From Candidatus Sumerlaea chitinivorans (GTDB lineage: Bacteria; Sumerlaeota; Sumerlaeia; Sumerlaeales; Sumerlaeaceae), in assembly GCA_003290465.1 (NCBI GenBank), contig CP030759.1, positions 2,678,572-2,742,571 on the forward strand: 64,000 nt of DNA, given 5' to 3'. Below are positions 54,039 to 63,878 of this stretch, in pieces; position 1 is the first letter of the stretch; each line of letters starts with the position of its first letter. A model generated the notes under the pieces. The model made no database searches. It had not been told where the DNA came from and saw only the letters and a list, made by a program, of their open reading frames with translations. The position numbers and the translations under genes were made by a program.

Positions 54039-54311
54039 GGTCGGAATCCTAAAAATGTTCTCTTGTGAGTTTTGCTCAGTTGCTTGGGGTGTATGACCTT
54101 GCAGTTGCTCCCGTGCCGCCTGAGCGTCCGGCGTCACACTTCGAAGGAATCAGTAGTAGTTGCCCACGGGTCTGCTACCATTTTCAGTTTTGTGCACTCT
54201 GCGCCGGTGAGTCCTTTCCCGAGGCAATACTCGCCTATTCTCCAGCAACTGCGGATGAGACAGGGAAAAGTTTGTCACGTGCCAGCCACTTCAAGAAGCT
54301 TGGTCACCGTG

Positions 54312-55472
54312 CTATTTCCCCATACCGATCCGCTGCGCCTTTTGGAAGATTTTTCCTTCCGTTTTGATAGCTGGAGCGATGCATAGCTCCACACGCTGGA
54401 GTTCACGAATCGTTCGGGCGCCCACATTCCCCATACAGGTGCGCAAGGCCCCCACGAGGTTTTGGCTGCCGTCATCGAGCCGGGCGGGACCGAACAAGAT
54501 CTCCTCGAGGGTTCCCGTTGTGCCCACGTGGATGCGGGTGCCCCGCGGCAGATTCGCGTGAGGTGTGGCCATGCCCCAGTGGTAGCCCTTGCCGGGCGCC
54601 TCGACGGCTTTCGCAAATGCGCTTCCCACAATCACGGCGTCGGCCCCTGCCGCAAAGGCTTTGCAGATGTCCCCGCCGACACTCATGCCGCCGTCCGTGA
54701 TGATGGGGATGTACTGCCCAGTGGTCATGTAGAACTTATCACGCGCTGCAGCGCCGTCCACGGTGGCCGTGACTTGGGGAACGCCAATGCCAAGCACTCC
54801 GCGGGTGGTGCAGGCCGCCCCAGGCCCAATGCCGATGATCACCGCTGCCGGCCGGCACTCCATAATTTCAAGGGCAACTTCGTACGTGACGCAATTGCCC
54901 ACCATCACTTTCATTTTGGTGTTCGCGATAAACTTGGCGAGGTCGAGCGTTTGGTACTCCGATGAGATGTGCCGCACCGTGCAAACTGTGGACTGGACCA
55001 CAAAGATCTCGCATCCCGCCTCTTCGGCCAGTGCACCATAGCGTTCGGCTTTCTGGGGAATTGAAGAAACAACAGGAGGCACTCCCGCAGCGCGAATTTG
55101 CTCGACTCGGCGCTGGATCAAGTCCTCGCGCACCGGAGGACGGTACAGCTCCTGCACAAGTTCCGTGGCGCGCTCGGGGGTAGCGGTGGCAATCTCATTG
55201 AGAATATCTGTCGGGTCCTCATAGCGGGTCCACACACCCTCCAGATTGAGGATCGCCAACCCGCCAAGCTTGCCCATCAAAATGGCAAAGTTGGGATCCA
55301 CCACCCCGTCCATCGCAGCAGCAATAATGGGGATTTCAAAACGGCGTCCGCCTAACTCCCACGAGGTGTCCACCTCGTTGGGATTGATGGTCACAGTTCC
55401 CGGAACTATGGCAATCTCATCGAAACCATACGCACGACGCGCCTTGCGCCCACGACCTATCCATTCACCCAT
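54312..55472 (-). CDS. guaB3: GuaB3-type IMP dehydrogenase/GMP reductase-family protein
   Basis: A TIM-barrel purine nucleotide oxidoreductase without the CBS insert found in classical GuaB. The catalytic Cys is in GPGAACTTRGVLGIG. IIAAAMDGVVDPNFAILMGKLGGLAILNLEG near the N-terminus and GYHWGMATPHANLPRGTRI near the C-terminus are typical of the GuaB3 group of Actinobacteria and Cyanobacteria, reported to act as a GMP reductase. The 386-residue length fits. It lies upstream of guaA with a 273-nt gap. Whether it makes XMP for GuaA or recycles GMP cannot be settled from sequence, and no classical guaB is in the window. Confidence 0.87.
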   Translation of the reverse strand: MGEWIGRGRKARRAYGFDEIAIVPGTVTINPNEVDTSWELGGRRFEIPIIAAAMDGVVDPNFAILMGKLGGLAILNLEGVWTRYEDPTDILNEIATATPERATELVQELYRPPVREDLIQRRVEQIRAAGVPPVVSSIPQKAERYGALAEEAGCEIFVVQSTVCTVRHISSEYQTLDLAKFIANTKMKVMVGNCVTYEVALEIMECRPAAVIIGIGPGAACTTRGVLGIGVPQVTATVDGAAARDKFYMTTGQYIPIITDGGMSVGGDICKAFAAGADAVIVGSAFAKAVEAPGKGYHWGMATPHANLPRGTRIHVGTTGTLEEILFGPARLDDGSQNLVGALRTCMGNVGARTIRELQRVELCIAPAIKTEGKIFQKAQRIGMGK

Positions 55473-55773
55473 GGTTCAAAGCTTCTCCTTGGCGCATGCA
55501 CTGGGAACGAAGAAGGAAATCTCCCAAAAATGCGTGCGCCGAAAATTGTGAAACTTTGAACACAATAGGCCACCCGGAATGTGGATTCGTGTCAACGCGC
55601 ACATTGTGACAAGACGGTGACAAGTGCAGGCGCGCGTGCAAAGGGATCAATTCCCACGACTTACATCAGGTGCCCAACGTTCGCCATTGCCTCGAACCAC
55701 GGCGCTCTCAGAACGAAGCGGAGGCAAAGAACGAATATCCAAGTGATCGTGAATCCCTACGACAACGATGGGC
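55473..55773. other. Region upstream of guaB3
   Basis: No gene is seen. GTGACAAG occurs twice, at 55606-55613 and 55617-55624, exactly 11 nt apart (one helical turn). This could be a binding site for a regulator of guaB3, but is unproven. Confidence 0.3.
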
Positions 55774-56229
55774 TCACGGATTGAGCTGCCAAAACTGATA
55801 ATTCAGGTACGTGGCAAAACTGACCCACGCCAAGTAGGGAACGAAAAGCCACCCCGCCAAAGGAACGACTCGGAAGAAGCTCACCATCGTCGCCACGATT
55901 GCAATCCACAGGGCGACAATATCGAGAAGCGCAAGATCCGGCCGACGCATCCCAAAGAATAGCGGGGACCACGCCATGTTGAATAGAAGTTGAACGAGGA
56001 AAAGCCCCAGCGGCCAACTTTTCCATCCTGTCTGGCGCCACACGAGCCACGCCGCAATCGCCATCATCGTGTAGAGAAGCGTCCAGACGGGACCAAAGAC
56101 CCAGCTTGGTGGTGTGAGAGCCGGCCGGCGGAGCGTCTGGTACCACTCGCCGGGCGAAGCAACCGCGCCAACCGCAGCAGCGCCCCACGTCAACGCAATA
56201 AACGCGACAAGTCCCAATACGGTTTTCAT
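55774..56229 (-). CDS. tspO: TspO/MBR-family membrane protein
   Basis: A five-helix membrane protein that binds porphyrins and is implicated in tetrapyrrole and stress signalling. The family pattern GEWYQTLRRPALTPPSWVFGPVWTLLY is present, with many Trp residues along helices 2-5. ATG 56229 with AAGGAG 9 nt upstream gives 151 residues; an in-frame start at 56271 would add a charged leader in front of the first helix. It stands alone. Confidence 0.93.
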   Translation of the reverse strand: MKTVLGLVAFIALTWGAAAVGAVASPGEWYQTLRRPALTPPSWVFGPVWTLLYTMMAIAAWLVWRQTGWKSWPLGLFLVQLLFNMAWSPLFFGMRRPDLALLDIVALWIAIVATMVSFFRVVPLAGWLFVPYLAWVSFATYLNYQFWQLNP

Positions 56230-56743
56230 GAAATTCTCACTCCTTCGCTGAGTACAGCGAAAGCTCGGCAAACGTCAATGTAGATACGTGAGCCCGCCTC
56301 CCCAACCCCGAGTCTATTCCCCGGCTGCCAAGGAAGCACTCTGCATCCAGAAACTGACGCCGATAGCGGCCCACAGATTGGTATTGTCGGACCCCACGGT
56401 CATGCGTTGAAAACACGGGTGGCCGACCCCTGCAGGGCGCATTTTAGCGCATGGCTTGGGTAGAGGCAGCCTACCCAGTGCCTCTCCCCACTATGAAGGC
56501 TCGTTGTGGATTTTGCGTAGTGTCGTGGAGAGACAACGTGGAAAAGCCGTATCTTCCCAAAGAGCAGGCAACTGCGTGCGAGGAGAAGGATTTGGTTCCT
56601 GTGTGTGGCAGCAGGAAGGGAGTCCCGCGTATGAGTTCTCATCGCACTCTCGTGCCTCTGCAGAGTCTCATTTACCCCTGCACTCGATTCGTGTCGAATT
56701 TTTTCATTGCGCGGGCGGTGCGGCTGCGGATCCAATCGCGCCC
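56230..56743. other. 514-nt region between tspO and the fabG-like gene
   Basis: The fabG frame is open back to 56456, but the extra 96 residues have no recognisable character. I see no RNA gene, repeat or clear terminator. Divergent promoters for tspO and the reductase are expected here. Confidence 0.35.
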
Positions 56744-57490
56744 ATGAAAACAATTTCGCTCGAAGGACAAGTCGCAGTTGTGACAGGCGCGGGCCGCGGA
56801 ATTGGCCGTGCCATTGTGGAAGAATTTGTTGCCGCGGGGGCGGATGTAGTCATCGCGGACATCGCACCCCCGCCGGACGATCTCTTGGAGTACGTCAAAA
56901 CGCAAGGCCGCCGCGCTGTTGGCGTCGTTGCGGACGTTTCCAAAGTCGAAGATTGCAATCGCATTATCGAAACCGCTGTCAGCGAGTTCGGTAAGATCGA
57001 CATTCTCGTCAACAATGCCGGCATTACCCGAGACGCCCTTCTGATGCGCATGGAAGAGGATGCGTGGGACGCCGTGCTGGCTGTAAATCTCAAAAGCGTT
57101 TACGCCTGTAGCCGCGCAGCGATCAAGCACATGATGAAGGCGCGTAAAGGCGCGATCATCAACATCGCATCGGTCGCCGGCATCATGGGGAATGCGGGGC
57201 AGTGCAACTACGCCGCCAGCAAGGCAGGCGTCATTGGCTTCTCCAAATCGCTTGCCCGCGAAGTGGCCAGTCGCAACATCCGCGTCAATTGTGTGGCGCC
57301 GGGCTTCATTCGCTCGAAAATGACCGACGTCCTCGACGATAAGGTCAAGGAAGCGGTGGTGGCGCAAATCCCGCTTGGGCGCTTTGGGGAAGTTCAGGAT
57401 ATCGCAAACGCCGTCCTTTATCTTGCTTCACCGGCAGCCCAATACGTCACCGGTGCCGTGCTGGTCGTGGATGGCGGCATGAGCATGTGA
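56744..57490 (+). CDS. fabG: Short-chain dehydrogenase, FabG-like 3-oxoacyl-ACP reductase
   Basis: A classical SDR of 248 residues, the length of FabG. The NADP motif GAGRGIGRA is at residues 14-22, NNAG follows strand 4, and the catalytic Ser-Tyr-Lys set lies in IASVAGIMGNAGQCNYAASKAG. The C-terminal PLGRFGEVQDIANAVLYLASPAAQYVTGAVLVVDGGMSM is typical of FabG. ATG 56744 is chosen at the conserved start of the fold. No other fatty acid genes are nearby, so a role in another reductive pathway is possible. Confidence 0.88.
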   Translation: MKTISLEGQVAVVTGAGRGIGRAIVEEFVAAGADVVIADIAPPPDDLLEYVKTQGRRAVGVVADVSKVEDCNRIIETAVSEFGKIDILVNNAGITRDALLMRMEEDAWDAVLAVNLKSVYACSRAAIKHMMKARKGAIINIASVAGIMGNAGQCNYAASKAGVIGFSKSLAREVASRNIRVNCVAPGFIRSKMTDVLDDKVKEAVVAQIPLGRFGEVQDIANAVLYLASPAAQYVTGAVLVVDGGMSM

Positions 57491-57608
57491 GTTCATGCCC
57501 AAGCAGCCACAAAACGCGGAAGGTGCTGGGCAAGCTTCAAGGAACCCAGCACCAATTTCGTCTGCATTGAACGCGAATAGCGTTTCTCACGGCGGATAAG
57601 CACACAAT

Positions 57609-60530
57609 ATGAACACTGCCACGCACGATGCTCGGTTGCATGCCCAAGCGCTTGAAGAACGGCTGCGGCGCGAGGTCGTGGGCGAAGTCCGTTTCGATAC
57701 GGCCACCCGCGCCATGTATGCAACCGACTCGTCGAATTACCGACAAGTTCCCATTGGCGTTGTCATTCCGCGCTCTGTAGAGGATGTGTTGGCGACCGTG
57801 GCCGTTTGTCGCGCCGAAGGTGTGCCGATCCTCAGTCGTGGCGGCGGCACCAGCCTTGCCGGCCAATGCTGCAACGTGGCGGTTATCCTCGATTTTTCGA
57901 AGTACCTGAACCGCGTGGTCGAAGTGGATCCAGCGCGACGCGTGGCACGCGTCCAGCCCGGAACCATTCTGGACGACTTACATAAGGCCACCACTCCTCT
58001 TGGCCTGACGTTTGGTCCCGATCCGGCCACCCACGATCGCTGCACGATCGGGGGCATGATCGGGAACAACTCCTGTGGCATCCATTCAGTTCAGACCGGG
58101 CGCACCTCGGATAACATCGAGGAACTCGAAATTCTCACGGTGCGTGGCGACCGATTCCGGGTGGGCAGCACGAGCCCCGAGGAACTCGAAGCCATCATTC
58201 GGGCCGGAGGACCCCGTGGCGAGATCTACCGCAAGCTTCGTGACCTGCGGGATCGCTATGCAGAACTGATTCGAACTCGGTTCCCAAGGTTGCCGCGGCG
58301 CGTTTCGGGTTTTAACCTCGACGAACTGTTGCCCGAAAATGGCTTCCACGTCGCTCGGGCTCTTGTCGGCACCGAGGGGACCTGCGTCACTTTTCTCGAA
58401 GCGACGGTGCGTCTTGTGGAAAATCCGCCCGTGCGCACGCTCTTGGTGTTGGGCTATCCGGATGTTTTTTCCGCCGCAGAAGCGGTCCCGGAAATCTTGA
58501 CCTACAAGCCTGTCGGGCTCGAAGGGATGGACGATTACCTGCGCCGCTTCCTTCAGAAGAAGCGCAAGCAGAAGCGCGAGTGGTCGGACCCCTTACCTGA
58601 AGGCACCGGCTGGTTACTCATTGAATTTGGAGGCGAGACCCAAGCCGAGGCCGAGGCTCGCGCCCGCGAGCTCATGGCCGTGCTTGCAAAGCGCCCCAAT
58701 CCGCCTTCCATGAAACTTCCCAACCCTCAGGAAGCAGCGGTGATTTGGGAGGTGCGCAAGAGTGGGCTGGGCGCCACCGCCTTCTTGCCGGATGGACGCA
58801 ATACGTGGCCCGGCTGGGAGGATGCAGCCGTGCCTCCGGAAAACTTGGCCGCCTACCTGCGTGATTTTGCGGAGCTTCGCGACCGCTTCGGTTACGAGAG
58901 CGCGATGTATGGTCACTTTGGGGACGGTTGCGTCCACATGCGCCTCGACTTCGATTTCCAAACGCGCGAAGGCGTGGAGAAATTTAAGCGCTTCTTGGAC
59001 GAAGCAGGGGATTTGATCGTTCGTCACGGCGGCTCGATGAGCGGAGAGCATGGCGATGGCCAAGCGCGCGCTCACCTGCTTCCCAAAATGTTTGGCCCCG
59101 AGCTCGTGGAAGCGTTCCGCGAGTTTAAGCGCATTTGGGATCCCGACAACCTGATGAATCCGGGCAAGGTCGTAGATGCGTGGGGGCCAGCGGACCACCT
59201 TCGGCTTGGGCCGGACTACCGGCCTTGGTCCCCCGTGACCTATTTTGCGTTTCCTGATTCCCGAAATGATTTTGCCCGCGCGATGTTGCGTTGTGTCGGT
59301 GTCGGACGCTGTAGGCGTCTTGAGGGTGCGCTCATGTGCCCCAGCTTCATGGCCACCCGCGAGGAAAAGTATTCCACGCGCGGCCGCTCCCGCCTGCTTC
59401 AGGAAATGATCCGCGGCGAAGTGATTCGCGACCGCTGGCGCAGCAAAGAAGTCAAGGAAGCCCTCGACCTGTGCCTTTCGTGCAAAGGCTGCAAGACCGA
59501 TTGTCCCACGAACGTGGACATGGCCACTTACAAGGCCGAGTTCTTCGCGCATCACTACGAGGGGCGAATTCGCCCCTTGGAAGCCTATGCACTTGGGCTC
59601 ATTGACTATTGGGCGCGCTTGGCAAGCCTTGCGCCCTCGGTGGCCAATGCGCTGATGCATGCTCCCGGTCTTTCGGGCCTCATGAAAAAAGTGTTGGGCA
59701 TCGCCCCCGAGCGCGAAATGCCCCGCTTTGCCCCTGAAACATTCCGCAAATGGTTTTTCCGCAACTGGCCGGGGGCTTCTCCTGCTGAGGGGGTCGCACG
59801 TCGGCCGGCGGCGCAAGGTGGACGCGTAGTGATTCTCTGGGCCGACACATTCAACAACCATTTCCTACCACGCACTTTGCGTGCGGGTCTGAACGTGCTC
59901 GAAGCTGCCGGCTGGTATGTTGTCGTCCCACGCTCGCCAGATTGTTGCGGTCGGCCGCTTTACGATGTCGGAATGCTCCGATTGGCCAAGCGAGTTCTTC
60001 AGCGAATCATGACCAACCTCCGCGAGGAGATCGAAGCCGGTCTTCCGATCGTCGTACTCGAACCGAGCTGCGCTTCTGTCTTCCGCGACGAGCTACCCGC
60101 GCTTTTCCCCCAAAACCCGCTCGCCCAGAAACTCAGCGAACAGGTATTCTTATTGGCGGAATTCTTAGCAAAGTTTTCGCCCGATTGGCAGCCACCAGCT
60201 ATTCGCCGCAAAGCCGTCTTTCATGGTCACTGCCACCATAAGGCGGTGATGCAGCTGAGCTACGACACGCAGCTCCTCGAACGAATGGGAATTGAGTATG
60301 TGGCCCCGGAAGCAAGCTGTTGCGGTATGGCGGGGGCGTTCGGTTTCAAAAAGGCCACGTATGAGATCTCAATGAAGATAGCTGAGCGGGCGCTTTTGCC
60401 AGCCGTTCGGGCGGCTCGACCAGAGGATTTGATCATCATGGATGGCTTCAGTTGTCGGGAGCAGATACGTCAGGCCACCGGCCGATTGCCGATGCATTTG
60501 GCGGAAGTCATCGAAATGGGATTGAGCTAA
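57609..60530 (+). CDS. Fused FAD-binding/Fe-S D-2-hydroxyacid dehydrogenase (YdiJ/GlcD-GlpC type)
   Basis: A 973-residue fusion. The N-terminal half is a PCMH-type FAD domain (ILSRGGGTSLAGQCCNVAVILDFSKYLN, TIGGMIGNNSCGIHSVQTG) followed by the GlcD-like C-terminal domain (YGHFGDGCVHMR, SGEHGDGQAR). Residues about 620-640 carry ferredoxin-type cysteines (CLSCKGCKTDC), and the last third is a CCG-domain half (PDCCGRPLYDVG, CCGMAGAFGF) like GlpC/HdrB. Such proteins oxidise D-lactate, D-2-hydroxyglutarate or glycolate and pass electrons to quinone or ferredoxin. The exact substrate cannot be told. Confidence 0.88.
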   Translation: MNTATHDARLHAQALEERLRREVVGEVRFDTATRAMYATDSSNYRQVPIGVVIPRSVEDVLATVAVCRAEGVPILSRGGGTSLAGQCCNVAVILDFSKYLNRVVEVDPARRVARVQPGTILDDLHKATTPLGLTFGPDPATHDRCTIGGMIGNNSCGIHSVQTGRTSDNIEELEILTVRGDRFRVGSTSPEELEAIIRAGGPRGEIYRKLRDLRDRYAELIRTRFPRLPRRVSGFNLDELLPENGFHVARALVGTEGTCVTFLEATVRLVENPPVRTLLVLGYPDVFSAAEAVPEILTYKPVGLEGMDDYLRRFLQKKRKQKREWSDPLPEGTGWLLIEFGGETQAEAEARARELMAVLAKRPNPPSMKLPNPQEAAVIWEVRKSGLGATAFLPDGRNTWPGWEDAAVPPENLAAYLRDFAELRDRFGYESAMYGHFGDGCVHMRLDFDFQTREGVEKFKRFLDEAGDLIVRHGGSMSGEHGDGQARAHLLPKMFGPELVEAFREFKRIWDPDNLMNPGKVVDAWGPADHLRLGPDYRPWSPVTYFAFPDSRNDFARAMLRCVGVGRCRRLEGALMCPSFMATREEKYSTRGRSRLLQEMIRGEVIRDRWRSKEVKEALDLCLSCKGCKTDCPTNVDMATYKAEFFAHHYEGRIRPLEAYALGLIDYWARLASLAPSVANALMHAPGLSGLMKKVLGIAPEREMPRFAPETFRKWFFRNWPGASPAEGVARRPAAQGGRVVILWADTFNNHFLPRTLRAGLNVLEAAGWYVVVPRSPDCCGRPLYDVGMLRLAKRVLQRIMTNLREEIEAGLPIVVLEPSCASVFRDELPALFPQNPLAQKLSEQVFLLAEFLAKFSPDWQPPAIRRKAVFHGHCHHKAVMQLSYDTQLLERMGIEYVAPEASCCGMAGAFGFKKATYEISMKIAERALLPAVRAARPEDLIIMDGFSCREQIRQATGRLPMHLAEVIEMGLS

Positions 60531-60666
60531 GTAAGCTCAAGCGGATGCGTTTCGCGAGCGATCTAACAGCGCTAAATTTGCAGTAACACCGCGCGGCCAA
60601 GGCCATGCGTTTCGCGGCAACACTTTAACGAGCTTCTGAACCTTGCCGCAAAAGAAAGCGGGGGCA

Positions 60667-60894
60667 CTAATCAATCAGTTCTGCCAGTTTGGCCACAAGT
60701 TCGTTCTTTTCTTTTGCGGCCTCTTCAAGTTCGTGGATTCTTGCCTCAAGTTCTTGGATGCGCGCCTGCTGCTCCTCAATCTTGGCCTGCTGCTCGTGGA
60801 TTTGCTTCTGCTGCTCGACGATGACCTCGTTTTGTTCGGCGAGCTTTTGCTGAATGCGTTTGACGATTTCTTCTGTAGTTAGCGGTGTGGTCAT
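60667..60894 (-). CDS. Small Gln/Glu-rich coiled-coil protein, 75 aa
   Basis: From ATG 60894 (AGAGGA 7 nt upstream) the protein reads as one long heptad coiled coil rich in Gln, Glu and Ile, with repeating KIEEQQARIQELEARIHELEE-like units. There is no membrane segment or signal. It is divergent from mutS2, with 129 nt between the starts. No family is recognised; such proteins often act as oligomerisation or scaffolding parts. The in-frame start at 60999 would overlap the mutS2 promoter region and is less likely. Confidence 0.6.
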   Translation of the reverse strand: MTTPLTTEEIVKRIQQKLAEQNEVIVEQQKQIHEQQAKIEEQQARIQELEARIHELEEAAKEKNELVAKLAELID

Positions 60895-61023
60895 GACAAA
60901 TCCTCTCGCAATCCTTACTCGCAACCTTAGAGAAGTCCTTTGGGGCGAATCAAGTGCATTCATGCACCGTCCGCAAACAATTTCATGGGCTGGGTTCAAT
61001 CAAGGGAGGCGCGCATAGCGAGC

Positions 61024-63378
61024 ATGCAAAACTTCGAAGAACGCATGTTAGAGTTTGGCCGCATCCGCGAACTGCTCGAGTTGCGTTGCGTGAGTGATTT
61101 GGGGCGCCGTCGAGTCGCGCAATTGATTCCAACCTCCGAGCGTTCCACCCTACAGCGCAACATCCAGCTGGTGCGTGAGATGATGACGTTACTTGAACAA
61201 CGTCACGAACCACCGATCCACGACTTGCGCGACGTCGAGGAGCATCTCAAACGGGTTTCGCGCGAACGCGCGATTCTGGAGACCACCGAGCTCCTCGATC
61301 TCCGGGATTTTCTGGAAACAGCACGCCGGATGCGCCAGTTCTTCACAGGTCTGGAAACGGTTGCCCCAAACCTTTACCAGCTTGCCCAGCCTCTTCAGCA
61401 TCTGCCTGCCCTTGTACGGTCCATCGAGGAGAAAGTTGCACCCGACAGCACGATGCGTGACACCGCAAGTGAGAATCTTCGGGTATTGCGCGCGGAAATC
61501 TTCGCTTGCGAGCACCGCATCCAAACCACTTTGCAGCGGATGATCCGCGAGCTGATGGAGTCCGGCGACCTGCAGGATGATTTCTACACGCTGCGCAACA
61601 ACCGCTATGTACTCCCTGTCAAGACGAGTAACCGTCACCGGGTCCCCGGCCTCATCCACGATTCCTCAAATACGGGCGAGACCGTTTTCATTGAGCCTTA
61701 CGTCATCCTCGATGAGTCCAACCGCTTGTCCGAGTTGCGCGTCAAAGAACGGGAGGAAATCTACCGCATTCTCTTGCGCGTGGCTGGTCACATTCGCGAT
61801 GAGCTGCCCTCCTTGCAGACCAATCTCGCAATCTTGGCGGAGTTCGATCTGCTTTATGCAAAGGCGCGCTTTGGGGTCGCTCATGGCTGCACGTTTCCCT
61901 CTTTGGCTGAACCCGATGAGCCGCTGCGCCTGATTGAGGCGCATCACCCCCTCTTACGCGTAGCGGCTCCCGACGTCTCGCGCCCCCTGACGCTCACCCT
62001 CGAACGCGCCAACCGGGTTCTGGTGATCACCGGCCCAAACGCAGGCGGCAAAACGACGGCGCTGAAAACGGTGGGGCTGACAGTACTTATGGTACAATCG
62101 GCCATCCCAGTGCCCCTGAACGCGCGCAGTCGGGTTCCTCTTTTTGACCAAGTCCTTGTGGACATCGGCGACGAACAAAGCGTGTTGCAGGGCGTCAGCA
62201 CTTTCAGCGCGCACATGCAGCGGATCGCCCGCATTCTCGAGCGCGCAAGCCTCGGATCCCTTGTCCTTCTCGATGAGCTTGGCACAGCAACCGATCCCGG
62301 CGAGGGCGGTGCGCTCGCGGTGGCGATTCTTGAAGCTCTTGCCGAGCGCGGTTGCTTGACGCTTGTTTCCACGCACCTTGCGGCGCTCAAAAACTGGGCG
62401 GCCGCACATCCGGCGGGTCGCAACGCGAGTTTCCGCCTTTCTGAGCGAGACCATCGCCCAACGTTCCAACTCATTCTCGACCTGCCCGGCATTAGCGAAG
62501 CCTTGATTATTGCGGAACAAGTTGGGCTTCCCCGCGCGATCATTGAGCGCGCCCGAGCTATGCGCCCAGCAGTGGAACACGATGCTACCGCGCTACTCGT
62601 TTCGATTCAGCACAAGGAGGAGCGGCTGAGTCGAGAGCTTGCAGAAATCGAAAAGACCCGAGCCGAACTCGAGATTCTGAAAAGTGAGCTTGAGACTGAG
62701 CGCGAGGCACTTGCACGCGAGAAGCGTCAGCTTCGATTGCGGATGCTTGAGGAGAAGGAGCGAGCGATACGCGAACTCAAAGCGAAGGTGGAAGAGCTCA
62801 TCGCGCGCCAGCCCACGAAGCGCGAGCTTGACGAAGCCCGCCGTGAGCTCGATGCCGAACGCAAAGCCACTGAGGGTGAGCTGGAGCGGCTCAAAGCTAC
62901 CCCCCGAACCAACGTTGCGAAGTTTGAAATCGGCATGAACGTGAACATTCCCCAGCTCAACGATGAAGGAACGATCGAGAAGCTCGTGCCGGAAAAAGGG
63001 AAAGCTCAGGTGCGGTTGCGCAATGGTGTCGTGGTCACCGTCCCGCTGGATGAGCTGGAACACATTGTGAGGTCGGAGCAGGAGACGTCCCACCATGCTC
63101 CCCAAGGCGCGGTCGTCTACTTACCGAAGGGCAACGTGGCCACATCCATTGACCTCCATGGCAAACGAGTGGATGAGGCACTCCCGCTCGTCGAGAAATT
63201 CCTCGATAATGCGCTGGCTGCGGGAGTCCCATTTGTGCGAATCGTGCATGGCCAAGGTACCGGCGCCCTGCGCAAGGCCATTCATGAATCCCTTCGCCAG
63301 CACCCCCACGTGAAGAATTATCGCTATGGGACTCCGCTCGAGGGTGGGGGAGCGGTAACGATTGTGGAATTCAAGTAA
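61024..63378 (+). CDS. mutS2: Endonuclease MutS2
   Basis: MutS2 proteins act on branched DNA or on collided ribosomes rather than in mismatch repair. Walker A GPNAGGKTT is at about residue 337 and Walker B with LVLLDELGTATDPGEG follows. The 500-650 region is a long coiled coil. The C-terminal Smr nuclease domain (IDLHGKRVDEALPLVEKF and RIVHGQGTGALR) is intact, with the DLHG and HGxGxG motifs. The mismatch-binding domain of MutS is absent, as expected. ATG 61024 is used, giving 784 residues; the frame is open to TTG 60940 without family character. Confidence 0.94.
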   Translation: MQNFEERMLEFGRIRELLELRCVSDLGRRRVAQLIPTSERSTLQRNIQLVREMMTLLEQRHEPPIHDLRDVEEHLKRVSRERAILETTELLDLRDFLETARRMRQFFTGLETVAPNLYQLAQPLQHLPALVRSIEEKVAPDSTMRDTASENLRVLRAEIFACEHRIQTTLQRMIRELMESGDLQDDFYTLRNNRYVLPVKTSNRHRVPGLIHDSSNTGETVFIEPYVILDESNRLSELRVKEREEIYRILLRVAGHIRDELPSLQTNLAILAEFDLLYAKARFGVAHGCTFPSLAEPDEPLRLIEAHHPLLRVAAPDVSRPLTLTLERANRVLVITGPNAGGKTTALKTVGLTVLMVQSAIPVPLNARSRVPLFDQVLVDIGDEQSVLQGVSTFSAHMQRIARILERASLGSLVLLDELGTATDPGEGGALAVAILEALAERGCLTLVSTHLAALKNWAAAHPAGRNASFRLSERDHRPTFQLILDLPGISEALIIAEQVGLPRAIIERARAMRPAVEHDATALLVSIQHKEERLSRELAEIEKTRAELEILKSELETEREALAREKRQLRLRMLEEKERAIRELKAKVEELIARQPTKRELDEARRELDAERKATEGELERLKATPRTNVAKFEIGMNVNIPQLNDEGTIEKLVPEKGKAQVRLRNGVVVTVPLDELEHIVRSEQETSHHAPQGAVVYLPKGNVATSIDLHGKRVDEALPLVEKFLDNALAAGVPFVRIVHGQGTGALRKAIHESLRQHPHVKNYRYGTPLEGGGAVTIVEFK

Positions 63379-63467
63379 GAAGTCCGTTTGCTCTTAGTTT
63401 AACAGTATCCGTTGGACGGCAAAACGCTTGCTAATCCCCCACACCAAAATGCTAAGTTCATCTACCC

Positions 63468-63878
63468 ATGGCGAAGATTGTAATTATCGATGACGAGAAG
63501 GATAGCCTCATCATCCTCAGGACGTTTTTGACGCGCAGCGGCCATGAGGTTTTCCCGCTCCTACGCGCAGAACGTGCGCTGCAGGAAATCGAGCAGGTAA
63601 ATCCGGATCTTGTGATTACGGATATCGTGATGCCCGGGGTGATGGGGGGTACCCTTTATGATGCGATTCGCAAACAGCTTAGCCCTTACCTGCCCGTGAT
63701 CGTCTCCAGTGGCACTCGCCTTCGGGTGAAGGGGCAGAATGACCCACTGCTTGCTTATTGCCCCAAACCCGTGGATTTTGACGAACTTCTCGCAACCATC
63801 AACCGGCTTTTGGTACGTCGCCGTGAACTGCTCGAGCAAGGCACCCAAAATGCCGACGAGGATCTCGACCTCATATAG
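63468..63878 (+). CDS. Single-domain response regulator (receiver)
   Basis: A CheY-like receiver of 136 residues: the acidic pair in IIDDEKD (8-9), phosphoacceptor Asp52 in LVITDIVMPG, the Ser of VSSG and the Lys of CPKP. No output domain follows; residues 118-136 are an acidic tail. The partner histidine kinase is not in the window. It would relay phosphorylation to another protein by interaction. Confidence 0.92.
   Translation: MAKIVIIDDEKDSLIILRTFLTRSGHEVFPLLRAERALQEIEQVNPDLVITDIVMPGVMGGTLYDAIRKQLSPYLPVIVSSGTRLRVKGQNDPLLAYCPKPVDFDELLATINRLLVRRRELLEQGTQNADEDLDLI

Noticed and set aside
56456-56743. N-terminal 96-residue extension of the fabG-like gene
   Set aside because: The conserved SDR fold begins at ATG 56744, and the extension resembles no known domain.
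58614-59861. 415-residue open frame antisense to the FAD/FeS dehydrogenase
   Set aside because: Shadow frame. The sense strand has catalytic and cluster motifs across the same stretch.
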